A DNA stretch of 64,000 nucleotides from JABCPE02 sp963506915. GTDB lineage: Bacteria; Bacteroidota; Bacteroidia; Flavobacteriales; Weeksellaceae. The notes beneath the pieces are model-generated. The model saw only the letters and a list, made by a program, of their open reading frames with translations. It made no database searches and was not told the DNA's origin. The first letter of the stretch is position 1. Each line of letters starts with the position of its first letter. The stretch is taken from positions 6,935-70,934 of the forward strand of contig CAUORE010000004.1 of NCBI GenBank assembly GCA_963506915.1. The letters are read 5' to 3'. This document shows, piece by piece, positions 1 to 9,257 of the stretch. The position numbers and the translations under genes are program-made.

Positions 1-12
1 ATTTTAAAATCT

Positions 13-660
13 TTATAATCCTCCAAATTCTTTTTCTAAAATCGCAGAAATTTCCTTTGCTTTTGTCACAGGGCAGAGGTGTGTTCCTCCTTTGAGGACA
101 TAGTTTGGATTTGAGTTTTTGATAGGAAAAACAATGTCTTTATCCGCGGATATTTGTATGATTTCAGGGTTTTCTTTTGTGTCCCAGTCAAGAATTTTTT
201 CTATGCTCCATTTGATATAATAAGGATTTCTGACCTTAAAATATTTTAAAACTTTTGGGTTTTTCGGGTCAAAAAGATGCCTTACAAAAGAATAAAAACT
301 ATAGGATTTTTCGTTAAATGCCGAAGTTGGGATTATTTTGTAAAGCTTAGAGCGTTTCCCTATCTCCATCAGTTTGGATTTTCCCGAAGGCGATTTTATA
401 CTGGCAAGAATAATGACTTTTTTAGCTGGAAATTTTTTATGAATTTCTTGCACGATAATTCCACCGAAGGAGTAGCCGAGCAGACAAAAATCCTCATCAG
501 GATTAATGCTTTCGGCCATTCGGTTTACATAATGGTCAAACTCCTCATTCTGCTCTGGGACGAGCCAATCTATGAAATGAAGCTCCATTTCTGATGGGAA
601 ATTAATGTATTCAAATACACTTCTGTCCGCACCCAATCCGCTGATGATGTATAGTTTCAT
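13..660 (-). CDS. alpha/beta hydrolase family protein
   Basis: A 215-residue protein of the alpha/beta-hydrolase fold, probably a cytoplasmic esterase or related hydrolase of unknown substrate. The nucleophile elbow GYSFGG places the catalytic serine at residue 64. The acid is probably D173 or D175 in SADKD, and the histidine is H194 in GGTHLC. An early GLGAD stretch (residues 8-12) fits the oxyanion loop. There is no signal peptide. The gene is last in a minus-strand run, 18 bases after the secreted-protein gene, so it is probably cotranscribed. The fold is well supported; the substrate is not visible. Confidence 0.85.
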   Translation of the reverse strand: MKLYIISGLGADRSVFEYINFPSEMELHFIDWLVPEQNEEFDHYVNRMAESINPDEDFCLLGYSFGGIIVQEIHKKFPAKKVIILASIKSPSGKSKLMEIGKRSKLYKIIPTSAFNEKSYSFYSFVRHLFDPKNPKVLKYFKVRNPYYIKWSIEKILDWDTKENPEIIQISADKDIVFPIKNSNPNYVLKGGTHLCPVTKAKEISAILEKEFGGL

Positions 661-678
661 TGCAGTGGTTTTATATTT

Positions 679-1293
679 TTAGAAAAACTTCCAAAAATTA
701 TCATCATAAGGTTTTGTGAATTTTTTATAGCAAGATTTAGAAACCACAGTCACAGAAACCGTTACGATTTGGTTGTCCTTAGAATAGCTGAATTGTGGTG
801 CTTTTTCTGTAGAATATTGTTTCTGTCCATTCTTATAAAGCACCTCCCAAGTATAGCTGAAATCTTTACTGGAATTACTAAAAAATCCTAATCTGTCATT
901 GGATATTTTTCTAGTTTCGTAGTTGGTCACATCTATATCGCAATCTCCTTTTTTAGCAGGTTCAGCTGGAGTTTCTTCCAAATTTTCCTTAGCAAGAATG
1001 CCTATATCTTTGCTGCATTTCGTGATATTTCCGTTTTCAGAAATATACTGCACAGACAATGTGGAATTTCCTGCATTTACGGGCATGATTTCTACAGAAT
1101 CCAGCCTGTTATCGCTTTCTACTAGGATTCCGCCTTCAGATGTCCATCGGTAGCATTCTTTGCACTGGGCATCTTTTTTTATGCTATAACTGCTTTTTTC
1201 TCCTACTACTAATGAGGATTTTCCTGTGATTTCGCATTGAGCAAAACCTAAAGTTGAAACTAAAATTAAAAATAATTGACTAAACTTCTTCAT
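679..1293 (-). CDS. secreted protein of unknown function, cysteine-containing
   Basis: A 204-residue protein with a clear Sec signal peptide (MKKFSQLFLILVSTLGFAQ, cleavage near residue 19). It has no further membrane segment. The mature part is Ser/Thr/Lys-rich with scattered cysteines (CEITG, AQCKECYRW, KCSKD, DCDID, KSCYKKF) and has the feel of Ig- or PKD-like beta-sandwich repeats, for example the stretch around VEIMPVNAGNSTLSVQY. I do not recognise a named family and assign no function. It sits between a Big_5 lipoprotein gene and a hydrolase gene with short gaps (39 and 18 bases), so it is likely part of the same transcript. Confidence 0.75.
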   Translation of the reverse strand: MKKFSQLFLILVSTLGFAQCEITGKSSLVVGEKSSYSIKKDAQCKECYRWTSEGGILVESDNRLDSVEIMPVNAGNSTLSVQYISENGNITKCSKDIGILAKENLEETPAEPAKKGDCDIDVTNYETRKISNDRLGFFSNSSKDFSYTWEVLYKNGQKQYSTEKAPQFSYSKDNQIVTVSVTVVSKSCYKKFTKPYDDNFWKFF

Positions 1294-1332
1294 AATTTAA
1301 AAATTTAATTTGAACGAGGAGTGATGAAAAAA

Positions 1333-2928
1333 TCATTCCAAAACCCAATTTTCCACGATTTCCCATAATTTTCTTACCTCCAGTTTCTTTTCGAAAACAA
1401 AGGCTTCTTCAGCGAATTTTTGCTCAGAGAAATTGGCTTTATCCCAGTATTTGTTACCATTATCATCCACTAAAATTCGGGCGTAATAAATAGCTGGGTC
1501 AAGGCTCGTAAAACGGATTTCGTTCTTATTTGTATATTGAGAATATTTTACATTTCCTTCACTATCAATTAGTTGTATCCAAAAATAAGACTTCGGCTGA
1601 TTCGTTAGTTTTAGGGTTAAACTTCCGTAATTTTCGGCTTTATCAGCTTCAAAATTGAAAATATAAGCCTTTGGATTTTGGAAATAATGTCCTTGAACAC
1701 TTCCTTTTGGAATGCTGAGTGAGTATTTTTTTCCAGTTTTAAAGTCTGATGAAATGATGATTTCCTTTGGATTTTTTTCAGAAATTCTTGCCTCAAATTT
1801 TTGGCTGATGCTGTCACTTTTCAGCGCCCACAGAGCAGGATTTATCTCTTTCAAAGCCATATCAGCAGTAATGACAAAATCCTTTTCAGGAGGAAGCTGT
1901 CCGCCTTTGTTATTGGCCAAGGTCAGTTCATCTTTTTCGTTGGTTTTATAGGAAACAGAAATAGTATCTTCCTTACCATCAGCATTATAGCTTATTTTTA
2001 GCGGTGTGAGAGTTCTATTATTTAGGGCGTTTTGTTTCCCTACCCATACCATCACAGAATCAGATTTTTCGGCGTGAGTTACTTGATAATCAGTGAGTTC
2101 ACTGCTGATACTTTTTATATCTACTTTCTTTGGATTTCCTTCGAAAACCATCAGCATTCCTCCGCTCACAGGCGTAGTTTCTTTGTATCTGATGTTTTTT
2201 TCAGAAGGGTAGATTTTCATTTTCAGCCCTGATAAATTCTGGCTTAAATCTATTTTTTCCTTTAAGAAACCAACTTTTTCTTTACCTGCATCATACACAG
2301 AGTTTTCGTTTTCATCTTCAAAAGCGATGATGCTGTATTTCCCTTTACTCAGATAGTTTAGCTCAAAATAGCCGTCTTCATCGGCTTTTGCGATGTAGTT
2401 TGGTTTTTGTTTGAAATCAGCACTATCCGCATAGAGTCCTACTACAATTCCGTGTTTAGAGGGTTTTTCTGGGATGAGCAAGGCATCGGTTATAGTTCCG
2501 CTGATATATAGGTTGTCAAGCTCCTTTCCTGTAGAAAAAGCAAAATTGAAATAAGGCAGCACATTTCCCTCATTATTATCTACGATGGCATTTCCAAAGT
2601 TAAAATTATAAGTCGTGTTTTCCTGCAAATCTTCATCCCATGTTATGGAAATGTATTTGTTTGCAAGGTTAGAAGGAATGATTTTTTTTATCTTTTTAAT
2701 CGGTGGCGAAATGATGAGATTTTTATTCGCATCCTTTAAGTTAATATATTCATCAAAATACAGCCGAAGTTCCCTAGTGCTGGTGGGAACATTTACTCTG
2801 CTCGTATCTATATTGGATTTCAGGAACTTAGGTGGAGTGGTGTCTTTCGCACCGCCTTCGGGAGAGCCTACTCTTGCGCAGGCACTCAGAAGAACTATAA
2901 AAATAGCAACAAAGAAAATCTTTTTCAT
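1333..2928 (-). CDS. Big_5-type Ig-like domain lipoprotein
   Basis: A 531-residue predicted lipoprotein. The N-terminus has a basic, hydrophobic signal ending in the lipobox LSAC (Cys 17), followed by GSPEGGAKDTTPPK. This is the hallmark start of the Bacteroidetes proteins with an N-terminal bacterial Ig-like Big_5 domain, here about residues 30-135, with FDEYINLKD and FNFGNAIVDNNEGN motifs. The rest looks like further beta-sandwich modules, including a carboxypeptidase-regulatory-like segment (GKYSIIAFEDENENSVYDAGKEK is paraphrased by residues near 205-225). The role is unknown, presumably at the outer membrane. A -7-like element lies four bases before the ATG, although readthrough from upstream is also possible. 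Confidence 0.8.
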   Translation of the reverse strand: MKKIFFVAIFIVLLSACARVGSPEGGAKDTTPPKFLKSNIDTSRVNVPTSTRELRLYFDEYINLKDANKNLIISPPIKKIKKIIPSNLANKYISITWDEDLQENTTYNFNFGNAIVDNNEGNVLPYFNFAFSTGKELDNLYISGTITDALLIPEKPSKHGIVVGLYADSADFKQKPNYIAKADEDGYFELNYLSKGKYSIIAFEDENENSVYDAGKEKVGFLKEKIDLSQNLSGLKMKIYPSEKNIRYKETTPVSGGMLMVFEGNPKKVDIKSISSELTDYQVTHAEKSDSVMVWVGKQNALNNRTLTPLKISYNADGKEDTISVSYKTNEKDELTLANNKGGQLPPEKDFVITADMALKEINPALWALKSDSISQKFEARISEKNPKEIIISSDFKTGKKYSLSIPKGSVQGHYFQNPKAYIFNFEADKAENYGSLTLKLTNQPKSYFWIQLIDSEGNVKYSQYTNKNEIRFTSLDPAIYYARILVDDNGNKYWDKANFSEQKFAEEAFVFEKKLEVRKLWEIVENWVLE

Positions 2929-2932
2929 GAAA

Positions 2933-2940
2933 CAAAAATA
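2933..2940 (-). promoter_or_regulatory. -7 promoter element TAttTTTG four bases before the ATG
   Basis: On the minus strand TATTTTTG occupies 2940-2933 and the ATG of the Big_5 lipoprotein gene is at 2928. It matches the Bacteroidetes -7 consensus TAnnTTTG, but there is no clear TTTG at the -33 position. If used, the transcript would start at or beside the ATG. Confidence 0.4.
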
Positions 2941-2952
2941 AGTTTTTTAAAT

Positions 2953-4317
2953 TTAATCTTCCTCCTCTGTAGATTCTGAAGTTTTCTGTATGGTTTCCTC
3001 TCTTTTTGTCGCTTTTAGGCTGTCTGCGGAGGTTTTCTTTGGTTTCTTTTTTGGAGTTTTTGCCCTTTCGGTATCTTCCGCAAAAACTTCTGTGGAATCA
3101 GCAGTTTCGGCATCTGGATTTATCACTTTATCAATTTCAAAAGGAAAATCTTCAAAGAGTGTGGAAAGAAGCATGGTTCCGTATATTTTTCTAGAATACT
3201 TGTTGCTTAGGGCGATGATGGTGGTTTGGGAATCTCTCAGATGGATGAAAACCGTGTTAGAGCCATGCCACCAGCCGTTGTGATAGGTCAGTTTTTTCCC
3301 TTCATCAAATACTTTTAGCCTAAATCCAAGACCGTAGTTGTTCACGCCTTTTTTCTCATTGCTGTATGGCTCAAAAACTTTTTCCATTAGTTCTTTTGGA
3401 AGAAAATCCTTTGAAAACATTGCTTTTGAAAAATTAAACAAATCGCGTGGAGTGGTGTAGATATTTTTATCTCCGTAAATCAAATCGTATTCGTTTAAAG
3501 GATAAAGTCTGGTGCTTCTTTGGTAAAAAGACTGCGAAGCAGAATTTATGTGTTTCTCTTCAAAAACAAAAGTATTTTTCATTTTTAAAGGCGCGAAAAC
3601 CATTTCTCTTATCGCTTTTGGATAGGTTTTTCCAGTGATTTTTTCAATGATAAGCGCCAGAATAGCGTAGTTGAAATTATTATACATAAAACCTGTATCG
3701 GTCTGTCTGGCAAGTTCTGGTTTGTGTTTCGCAACAAGGTCAAAAATTTCTTGATTGGTAAAGAATTTATTTTTAGGCTTTATATCATTTTCTTCCAAGA
3801 AATGCTCGTATTTAGGAAGTCCGCTGCGGTGGGTGAGCAGGTGCTGAATCGTTACATCAGCATACGGAAAATTCGGAAAAATGGATTTTACTTTTTGCTC
3901 AAGGCTGATTTTTTTCGCTTCCACTAATTTTAAAACTGCCATAGCCGTGATGGGTTTGCTTATAGAAGCCAGATGGAGCGGAGTGTCTTTGTTAATCGGC
4001 ATTTGGTTGTTCTCCCTGCCGAAACCTTTGTATTTTTCTAAAAGAATATTATCTCCATGTGCTACCAAAACTCCACCGCTCATATCGGTGCTGTTCCAAA
4101 TGTTTTCATAATATTGGTTAAGGGAATTTACGATTTTCTGCTGGTTTTCCAGTTTTAATTTTTCTCCTTTGAAGACATTATCTACATCTACATTGCCGAA
4201 ATTAGGAAGATTTGAAGCTGAATAATATCCATTGCTGGTTGTTGTGGATTCTTTTTTTGAGCATGAAAAAAATAGAAAAAATGTAAGAAATCCTATGTGA
4301 GATAGATTTATTTTCAT
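2953..4317 (-). CDS. beta-lactamase-fold serine hydrolase, lipoprotein
   Basis: A 454-residue member of the class C beta-lactamase / DD-peptidase-like serine hydrolases, probably exported and lipid-anchored (lipobox FFSC, Cys 19). The catalytic SxxK tetrad is SISK (S118, K121). It is followed by a Tyr-containing YNN motif in FMYNNFNYAI and a C-terminal HNGWWHG motif replacing the KTG box. The last ~55 residues are a charged Lys/Glu/Ser tail of low complexity. I choose the ATG at 4317: an upstream TTG at 4341 lies in promoter-like sequence and would put a polar stretch before the signal peptide. It lies 24 bases upstream of the Big_5 lipoprotein gene. The substrate is unknown; esterase, peptidase or lactamase are all possible. 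Confidence 0.85.
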   Translation of the reverse strand: MKINLSHIGFLTFFLFFSCSKKESTTTSNGYYSASNLPNFGNVDVDNVFKGEKLKLENQQKIVNSLNQYYENIWNSTDMSGGVLVAHGDNILLEKYKGFGRENNQMPINKDTPLHLASISKPITAMAVLKLVEAKKISLEQKVKSIFPNFPYADVTIQHLLTHRSGLPKYEHFLEENDIKPKNKFFTNQEIFDLVAKHKPELARQTDTGFMYNNFNYAILALIIEKITGKTYPKAIREMVFAPLKMKNTFVFEEKHINSASQSFYQRSTRLYPLNEYDLIYGDKNIYTTPRDLFNFSKAMFSKDFLPKELMEKVFEPYSNEKKGVNNYGLGFRLKVFDEGKKLTYHNGWWHGSNTVFIHLRDSQTTIIALSNKYSRKIYGTMLLSTLFEDFPFEIDKVINPDAETADSTEVFAEDTERAKTPKKKPKKTSADSLKATKREETIQKTSESTEEED

Positions 4318-4400
4318 CTTTGTTTTGAAATTTTCGCGCAAAATAGGATAAAAACAAGAAAAATGAATAATAATTATCGTTAAATCTATGTTAAATGATA

Positions 4401-5336
4401 CTAATTTTCAGCAGTGAAAGCCAATATTTTATCCACAATGACTTGGGCTAATTTTATTTTGCTTTCGTGAGTCCAGCCTGCGATGTGCGGCGTTATGATG
4501 GCTTTTTCTGAATTTAGAAGATATTCTAAATCCTCGTTTTTCGTTTCCAGATTCTCAAAAGAAGTTTTTTCGTATTCCAAAACATCCAGACAAGCGCCTT
4601 TTATTTTACCAGATTTCAAAGCATTTACCAACGCAGAGGTTTTTAGATTTTTGCCTCTTGCAGTATTGATGAAGTAGAAATTTTTCTTCATTTTGGAGAT
4701 AAATTCCTCATCTATCATGTAGAGTGTATCCTCTGTAAGTGGCGTGTGAAGGCTGAGGATATCGGCGTTTTCTTGTAATTCTTGAAGGCTTACCTGCGTG
4801 GCAAATTCATCGGAAAGATTAGATTTGATATCGTAAAAAATAGTTTTACAGCCAAATCCCAAAAGTCTTTTGGCTACGGCTTTTCCCATGTTTCCGTAAC
4901 CAATGATTCCGAAAGTTTTACCCAAAATTTCTTCTCCTCGGTTTTCTTCTCTGAGCCAAATTCCCTTTTTGACTTCATTAGAGGAAATAAAAAGGCGGTT
5001 CATTAGCACTAGAAGTGCTCCTATAACATGCTCTGCCACAGCATCTTTGTTTCCTTCGGGAGAGTTGATGAGCTTTATGCCGAGTTCTTGGGCTTTGGTG
5101 ATGTCTATATTTTCCATTCCAGCGCCTACTCGTGCGATGAATTTTAGATTTTTTGCTTTTTCTAAAAAATGAGCATCCAGTGGAATTCGGCTTCGAATGA
5201 TGATGCCTTCATAAAGATGGATTTTCTCCAAAACCTGCTCGTAGCTCGATGAAAAATCCTCTTCCAAAACAAATCCTTTTTCAGAGAGTTGTTCTGTGAT
5301 GAGTGGATGATTTTTATCTAAAAGCAGGATTTTCAT
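4401..5336 (-). CDS. D-2-hydroxyacid dehydrogenase (NAD-binding), SerA-like
   Basis: A 311-residue cytoplasmic NAD-dependent D-isomer 2-hydroxyacid dehydrogenase. It has the Rossmann motif GIIGYGNMG (about residues 142-150), the catalytic Arg in NTARG (about 226-230) and the catalytic His in TPHIAGW (about 282-288). The length fits the short form of the family without an ACT domain. It could be a phosphoglycerate dehydrogenase for serine synthesis or a more general hydroxyacid or glyoxylate reductase; no serC or serB neighbour settles this. Its ATG directly abuts the stop codon of the upstream HU-like gene (TAAATG), so the two are translationally coupled. Confidence 0.88.
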   Translation of the reverse strand: MKILLLDKNHPLITEQLSEKGFVLEEDFSSSYEQVLEKIHLYEGIIIRSRIPLDAHFLEKAKNLKFIARVGAGMENIDITKAQELGIKLINSPEGNKDAVAEHVIGALLVLMNRLFISSNEVKKGIWLREENRGEEILGKTFGIIGYGNMGKAVAKRLLGFGCKTIFYDIKSNLSDEFATQVSLQELQENADILSLHTPLTEDTLYMIDEEFISKMKKNFYFINTARGKNLKTSALVNALKSGKIKGACLDVLEYEKTSFENLETKNEDLEYLLNSEKAIITPHIAGWTHESKIKLAQVIVDKILAFTAEN

Positions 5337-6038
5337 TTAGTATTCTATTTGTACACTGTCAATCGTTATAGAATCTGCTGTGGAAGGTGATACAGCTTGT
5401 GGAATTTCAGTTTGTACGGATTGGATAGAGTCTTGTTTTGCACTATTATCAGTAGATTTATCGGATTTTCCGTAATTATAATATAGAAATACAAGTCCAG
5501 CAACAGCAAGAACAATGAATAATAATACCCACCAAATACCATTGTTTGATTTTTCTTGTTTTTGTGGTTCTGTTTTTGTGGTTTCTTGCTTTTGGGTCGG
5601 TTCTTCTTTAACAGTTGATGCAGGAGAAATTTCAGATAAATTAACTTCTTCCAGCCCAAAAAACTCCATAGATTGTGGGATTTTAGTTTCTTCCCGTATG
5701 ATATCTATTTCTTTAAGGGAAAGCTCTCCGAGGTATTTAAGATTTAATTTTTTTTGGAGCATGAGCAGTCTTATCCATTCACGCACAGTATCTCTTATTT
5801 CAGATTGTATAATGAATAGATTCTCACCCGTTTTTTCTGCTATATAATGGGCAAGGCTGGAATCAAAGACAGTTGTATTGTCTTCAAAATAGATATGCTC
5901 ACTTGGAGGGAGAATTTTAGAAGATTCTGCATCCACGACAGCATGTTCTTTTTCAAGTCTAAAAATCCCAAAATCAGGAACTTCTACCCTTGGTTTTTGC
6001 TCCTGTAAATAACTGTATATGTAAAAAGCTAAATCCAT
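5337..6038 (-). CDS. HU/CCDC81-like domain membrane protein
   Basis: A 233-residue protein with an N-terminal soluble part (residues 1-135) resembling the tandem bacterial HU-CCDC81 domains found in Bacteroidetes (pattern YIYSYLQEQKPRVEVPDFGIF at the start is shown here only as residues 7-26). A Gln/Lys/Glu/Thr-rich linker follows, then one transmembrane helix (about 167-187). The C-terminal tail is only about 45 residues, Ser/Asp-rich and presumably periplasmic. Relatives usually carry a peptidoglycan-binding SPOR domain after the helix; none is present here. It is first in the operon, with a promoter just upstream (6047-6080). Confidence 0.7.
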   Translation of the reverse strand: MDLAFYIYSYLQEQKPRVEVPDFGIFRLEKEHAVVDAESSKILPPSEHIYFEDNTTVFDSSLAHYIAEKTGENLFIIQSEIRDTVREWIRLLMLQKKLNLKYLGELSLKEIDIIREETKIPQSMEFFGLEEVNLSEISPASTVKEEPTQKQETTKTEPQKQEKSNNGIWWVLLFIVLAVAGLVFLYYNYGKSDKSTDNSAKQDSIQSVQTEIPQAVSPSTADSITIDSVQIEY

Positions 6039-6046
6039 ACTAGATG

Positions 6047-6080
6047 CAAATTTAGGAAAAATTAAGATAACTTTATCAAA
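6047..6080 (-). promoter_or_regulatory. promoter for the HU-like protein operon
   Basis: On the minus strand the -7 element TAAATTTG (6054-6047) is preceded by TTTG (6080-6077) with a 22-base spacer, slightly longer than the usual 19-21. It lies eight bases before the ATG at 6038. Confidence 0.55.
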
Positions 6081-6166
6081 AATTTAATATTTAGTTTATT
6101 TAAAATGATGAATTTCGGATATTTTTAACAAAACATCAAAAAAATAACAAAAAAAACATAAAAACA

Positions 6167-6198
6167 TTTGGTTGTTTAAAAAATATTTAACACCTTTG
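6167..6198 (+). promoter_or_regulatory. promoter for the susCD-like genes
   Basis: TTTG at 6167-6170 and CAccTTTG at 6191-6198 are separated by 20 bases, one mismatch from the Bacteroidetes consensus TTTG-N20-TAnnTTTG. The start codon chosen for the TonB-dependent receptor (6226) is 27 bases downstream. Confidence 0.65.
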
Positions 6199-6225
6199 CT
6201 CAATGGTTATTAAATTTTGTTAAAA

Positions 6226-9200
6226 ATGAATGTGAAATTGAAAGTTCTAACAGCTGGTGTATTGTTTTTCACAGGACAAGCATTAGTTGCACAAGAAGTT
6301 AAGAAGGATACTGCTTCTGGAAAAGAAAAAGAAATAGATGAGGTAGTTTTGGTTGGGTATACTAGAGTAAAAAAGAATGATTATGTAGGTACAGCAGCCA
6401 AAGTGAATATGAAGTCTATTGAAAACAAAAATGTTTCAACCGTTTCACAAGCATTAGCAGGAGAATCTGCGGGGGTTAGGGTTATTAATAGCTCTGGGCA
6501 GCCTGGTAGTGAGCCTACTGTTAGAATTAGAGGGTTTGGTTCTGTTAATGGAAATAGAGATCCTTTGTATGTTGTAGATGGAATGCCTTTTTCTGGTAAT
6601 GTTTCATCTATTAACCCAGAGGATATTCAGGATATGGTTGTTCTTAAAGATGCAACAGCCACGGCTATTTATGGAGCTAGAGGAGCAAATGGTGTTGTTG
6701 TTATCACAACAAAATCAGGAAGAGGAGCTAAAGATTATATACAATTAGAATCTAAAGTGGGGATAAATACAAGGTTGTTACCTATGTATGATGTTATTTC
6801 CTCTCCGGAAGAATTTATATCACTAGCATGGTCTGCATTGTACCACCAAGGTTTGGCTAACGGTAATGCAAACCCTTCTCAATATGCAAATAATAATTTA
6901 TTTGGGAATAATGGTATAGATCCTCGATATAATATGTGGAATTCGACAGGTGCGAATTTGATAGATCCTGCAACTGGACAAGTAAGAGAAGGTGTAACTA
7001 GAAAATATACGCCTGAAAACTGGGCTGAAAGAGCATTTAAAGAAGGAGTTAGAACTGAACATAATTTGAGTTTAGGAGGAGGTACTGCAAGAGCCAATTA
7101 CTATGCTGGGATAGGATATTTGAAAGATGAAGGATATTCAATTAACACAGGATATGAAAGATATACAGGTAGATTGAATGCAGGATTTAAACCTAAATCT
7201 TGGTTGTCAGGAACATTTAATTTAGGGTATGCGTATGCAAAAACTCGTAATAATGGGCAAACAGGAGACTCTAGTAATGTGTTTTGGTATACAGATAATA
7301 TTCCATCAATATATCCATTGTATTTAAGAGACAATAATGGTAATTTAGTTTCTGATCCTTACTTTGGAGGTTATCAATATGATTATGGTATAGGAAGAGG
7401 TTTTGGTGCGTTAACAAATGGTGTAGCGGATGCTGTTTATAATAAGAGAAACTCTGATAGACATGAGGTTAATGCTAACTTTTTCCTTAAAGCAGATTTA
7501 TTCAAAGGGTTAAGTTTCGAAACAAGAATAGGGGGACAATATTATAATAATAGTGTAGATGATCTTAGAAACCCATATTATGGAGGTTCTGTAGGGGTGA
7601 AAGGAGCTATATATAAAAATAAATATGAAATGTTTACATGGAATTTCTTACAAATGTTAAGATATAGTAAGAAATTTGGTGATCATAATATAGATGCTTT
7701 TGCAGCACACGAATCAACAAAATGGGATTATAAAGCTCTTGCTGCAGGAAAAACAGGACTTGTAACTCCTAGTATTCCAGAACTTAATAATGCGATAACT
7801 TCAGAAGTGCCAGAATCTTATGTGAATAACTATGCATTAGAAAGTTATTTTGGTCAGGTTAATTATGATTTTATGGGTAAATACCTTCTTTCTGCATCTA
7901 TCAGAAGAGATGGTTCTTCTAGATTCTTAAGAAAGAAATGGGATGTGTTCCCTTCTGTAGGTTTAGGATGGGTTGTATCTAGAGAGAATTTCCTTAAAGA
8001 TTCAAAAATTGTAAATAACCTGAAATTAAAGGCTAGTTATGGTTTCGTGGGAGACCAAGCGGGGGTAGGATATTATCCTGGTTATAATGTTTATAATACA
8101 GGGAACTTCATGGGACAGATAGGAACACCTTTTGATAGAGGAGGATATCCTGATTTGACATGGGAAAAAGCTAAGATGTTCCAAACAGGGGTTGATTTTA
8201 CATTGTTTAATAGAAGATTGGAAGGGAATGTAGATTACTATAGAAAACTGACAGATCAGTTGATATTTGATAAAAGATTACCACCATCTACAGGAAATGC
8301 AATTTTCAAAGATAATGATGGACAACTTTTAAATCAAGGACTTGAATTTAGTTTGGTTGGACATATCATTAAAAAAGATGACTTCTTCCTTGACCTAGGA
8401 ATAAATGGAGAACTTCCAAAGAGTAAACTTACTAGAATGCCTTATGATGCTTCTTTAGGTAGAAGAAAGATAATAGATGTATCAGAAGGTGGAATAGGTA
8501 GAGCAGAAGGATATTCTATTTATGATTATTACATGCCAGAGTGGGCAGGAGTAAATTCTGCTACGGGAGCAGCGCAGTGGTACATGAATTATGTAGATAC
8601 TAATAATAATGGAGTATATGATGATGGAGTTGATACAGCAATTAAATCTTTATATGAGTATCAAACACTTAATCCTGGAGTTACTGTGAGTGAGGCTGTT
8701 ACTGAATCTTTTTCTAAAGCGACAAGTAGGTTTGTAGGTAAGTCAGCTATTCCAGATGTGAGAGGAGCAGTGAACTTAAGCATAGGTTATAAAGGATTTG
8801 CTTTAGGAGCACAGATGCTTTATAGTATAGGAGGGTATGCTTATGATTCTAATTATGCTGGCTTAATGCACAATAGTAAAGTAGGAAGTAATAACTGGCA
8901 TGCAGATATACGAAACAGATGGCAGAATCCAGGGGATATCACAGATGTTCCAAGGCTTACTTCAGGTAGAACAGGAGATACAAATTACAACTCTAGATCT
9001 ACAAGATTTTTGACTAAAGCAGACTATTTTATTTTGAATAACATAAACCTTAGTTATACTTTTTCTCAAGATCTTCTTAGAGATACAGGTATAACAGGTT
9101 TATCGATAACTTTATCTGCGGATAACCTTTGGTTAGCGTCAAAAAGAAAAGGATTTAATCCTTCTGTGTCTGAAACAGGGCAAGGAAGTGTTTATAGATA

Positions 9201-9246
9201 TTCACCATTGACTAATTTTACAGTGGGAGTAAAAGTTAAATTTTAA
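6226..9246 (+). CDS. SusC/RagA family TonB-dependent outer-membrane receptor
   Basis: A 1006-residue outer-membrane beta-barrel importer that takes up a large ligand (glycan or peptide) with TonB energy together with the downstream SusD-like lipoprotein. It has a signal peptide ending ALVAQ (about residue 23), then a TonB-box-like segment EIDEVVLVGYT. A plug domain follows with the typical SusC signatures VRIRGFGS, PLYVVDGMP and ATAIYGARGANGVV; the rest is barrel, ending in an aromatic-containing strand (VGVKVKF). Unlike many SusC proteins there is no carboxypeptidase-D-like domain between signal and plug. I use the ATG at 6226 rather than the TTG nine bases upstream. The substrate is not deducible: no glycosidase or regulator is adjacent. 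Confidence 0.95.
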   Translation: MNVKLKVLTAGVLFFTGQALVAQEVKKDTASGKEKEIDEVVLVGYTRVKKNDYVGTAAKVNMKSIENKNVSTVSQALAGESAGVRVINSSGQPGSEPTVRIRGFGSVNGNRDPLYVVDGMPFSGNVSSINPEDIQDMVVLKDATATAIYGARGANGVVVITTKSGRGAKDYIQLESKVGINTRLLPMYDVISSPEEFISLAWSALYHQGLANGNANPSQYANNNLFGNNGIDPRYNMWNSTGANLIDPATGQVREGVTRKYTPENWAERAFKEGVRTEHNLSLGGGTARANYYAGIGYLKDEGYSINTGYERYTGRLNAGFKPKSWLSGTFNLGYAYAKTRNNGQTGDSSNVFWYTDNIPSIYPLYLRDNNGNLVSDPYFGGYQYDYGIGRGFGALTNGVADAVYNKRNSDRHEVNANFFLKADLFKGLSFETRIGGQYYNNSVDDLRNPYYGGSVGVKGAIYKNKYEMFTWNFLQMLRYSKKFGDHNIDAFAAHESTKWDYKALAAGKTGLVTPSIPELNNAITSEVPESYVNNYALESYFGQVNYDFMGKYLLSASIRRDGSSRFLRKKWDVFPSVGLGWVVSRENFLKDSKIVNNLKLKASYGFVGDQAGVGYYPGYNVYNTGNFMGQIGTPFDRGGYPDLTWEKAKMFQTGVDFTLFNRRLEGNVDYYRKLTDQLIFDKRLPPSTGNAIFKDNDGQLLNQGLEFSLVGHIIKKDDFFLDLGINGELPKSKLTRMPYDASLGRRKIIDVSEGGIGRAEGYSIYDYYMPEWAGVNSATGAAQWYMNYVDTNNNGVYDDGVDTAIKSLYEYQTLNPGVTVSEAVTESFSKATSRFVGKSAIPDVRGAVNLSIGYKGFALGAQMLYSIGGYAYDSNYAGLMHNSKVGSNNWHADIRNRWQNPGDITDVPRLTSGRTGDTNYNSRSTRFLTKADYFILNNINLSYTFSQDLLRDTGITGLSITLSADNLWLASKRKGFNPSVSETGQGSVYRYSPLTNFTVGVKVKF

Positions 9247-9257
9247 TTGAATAAATT

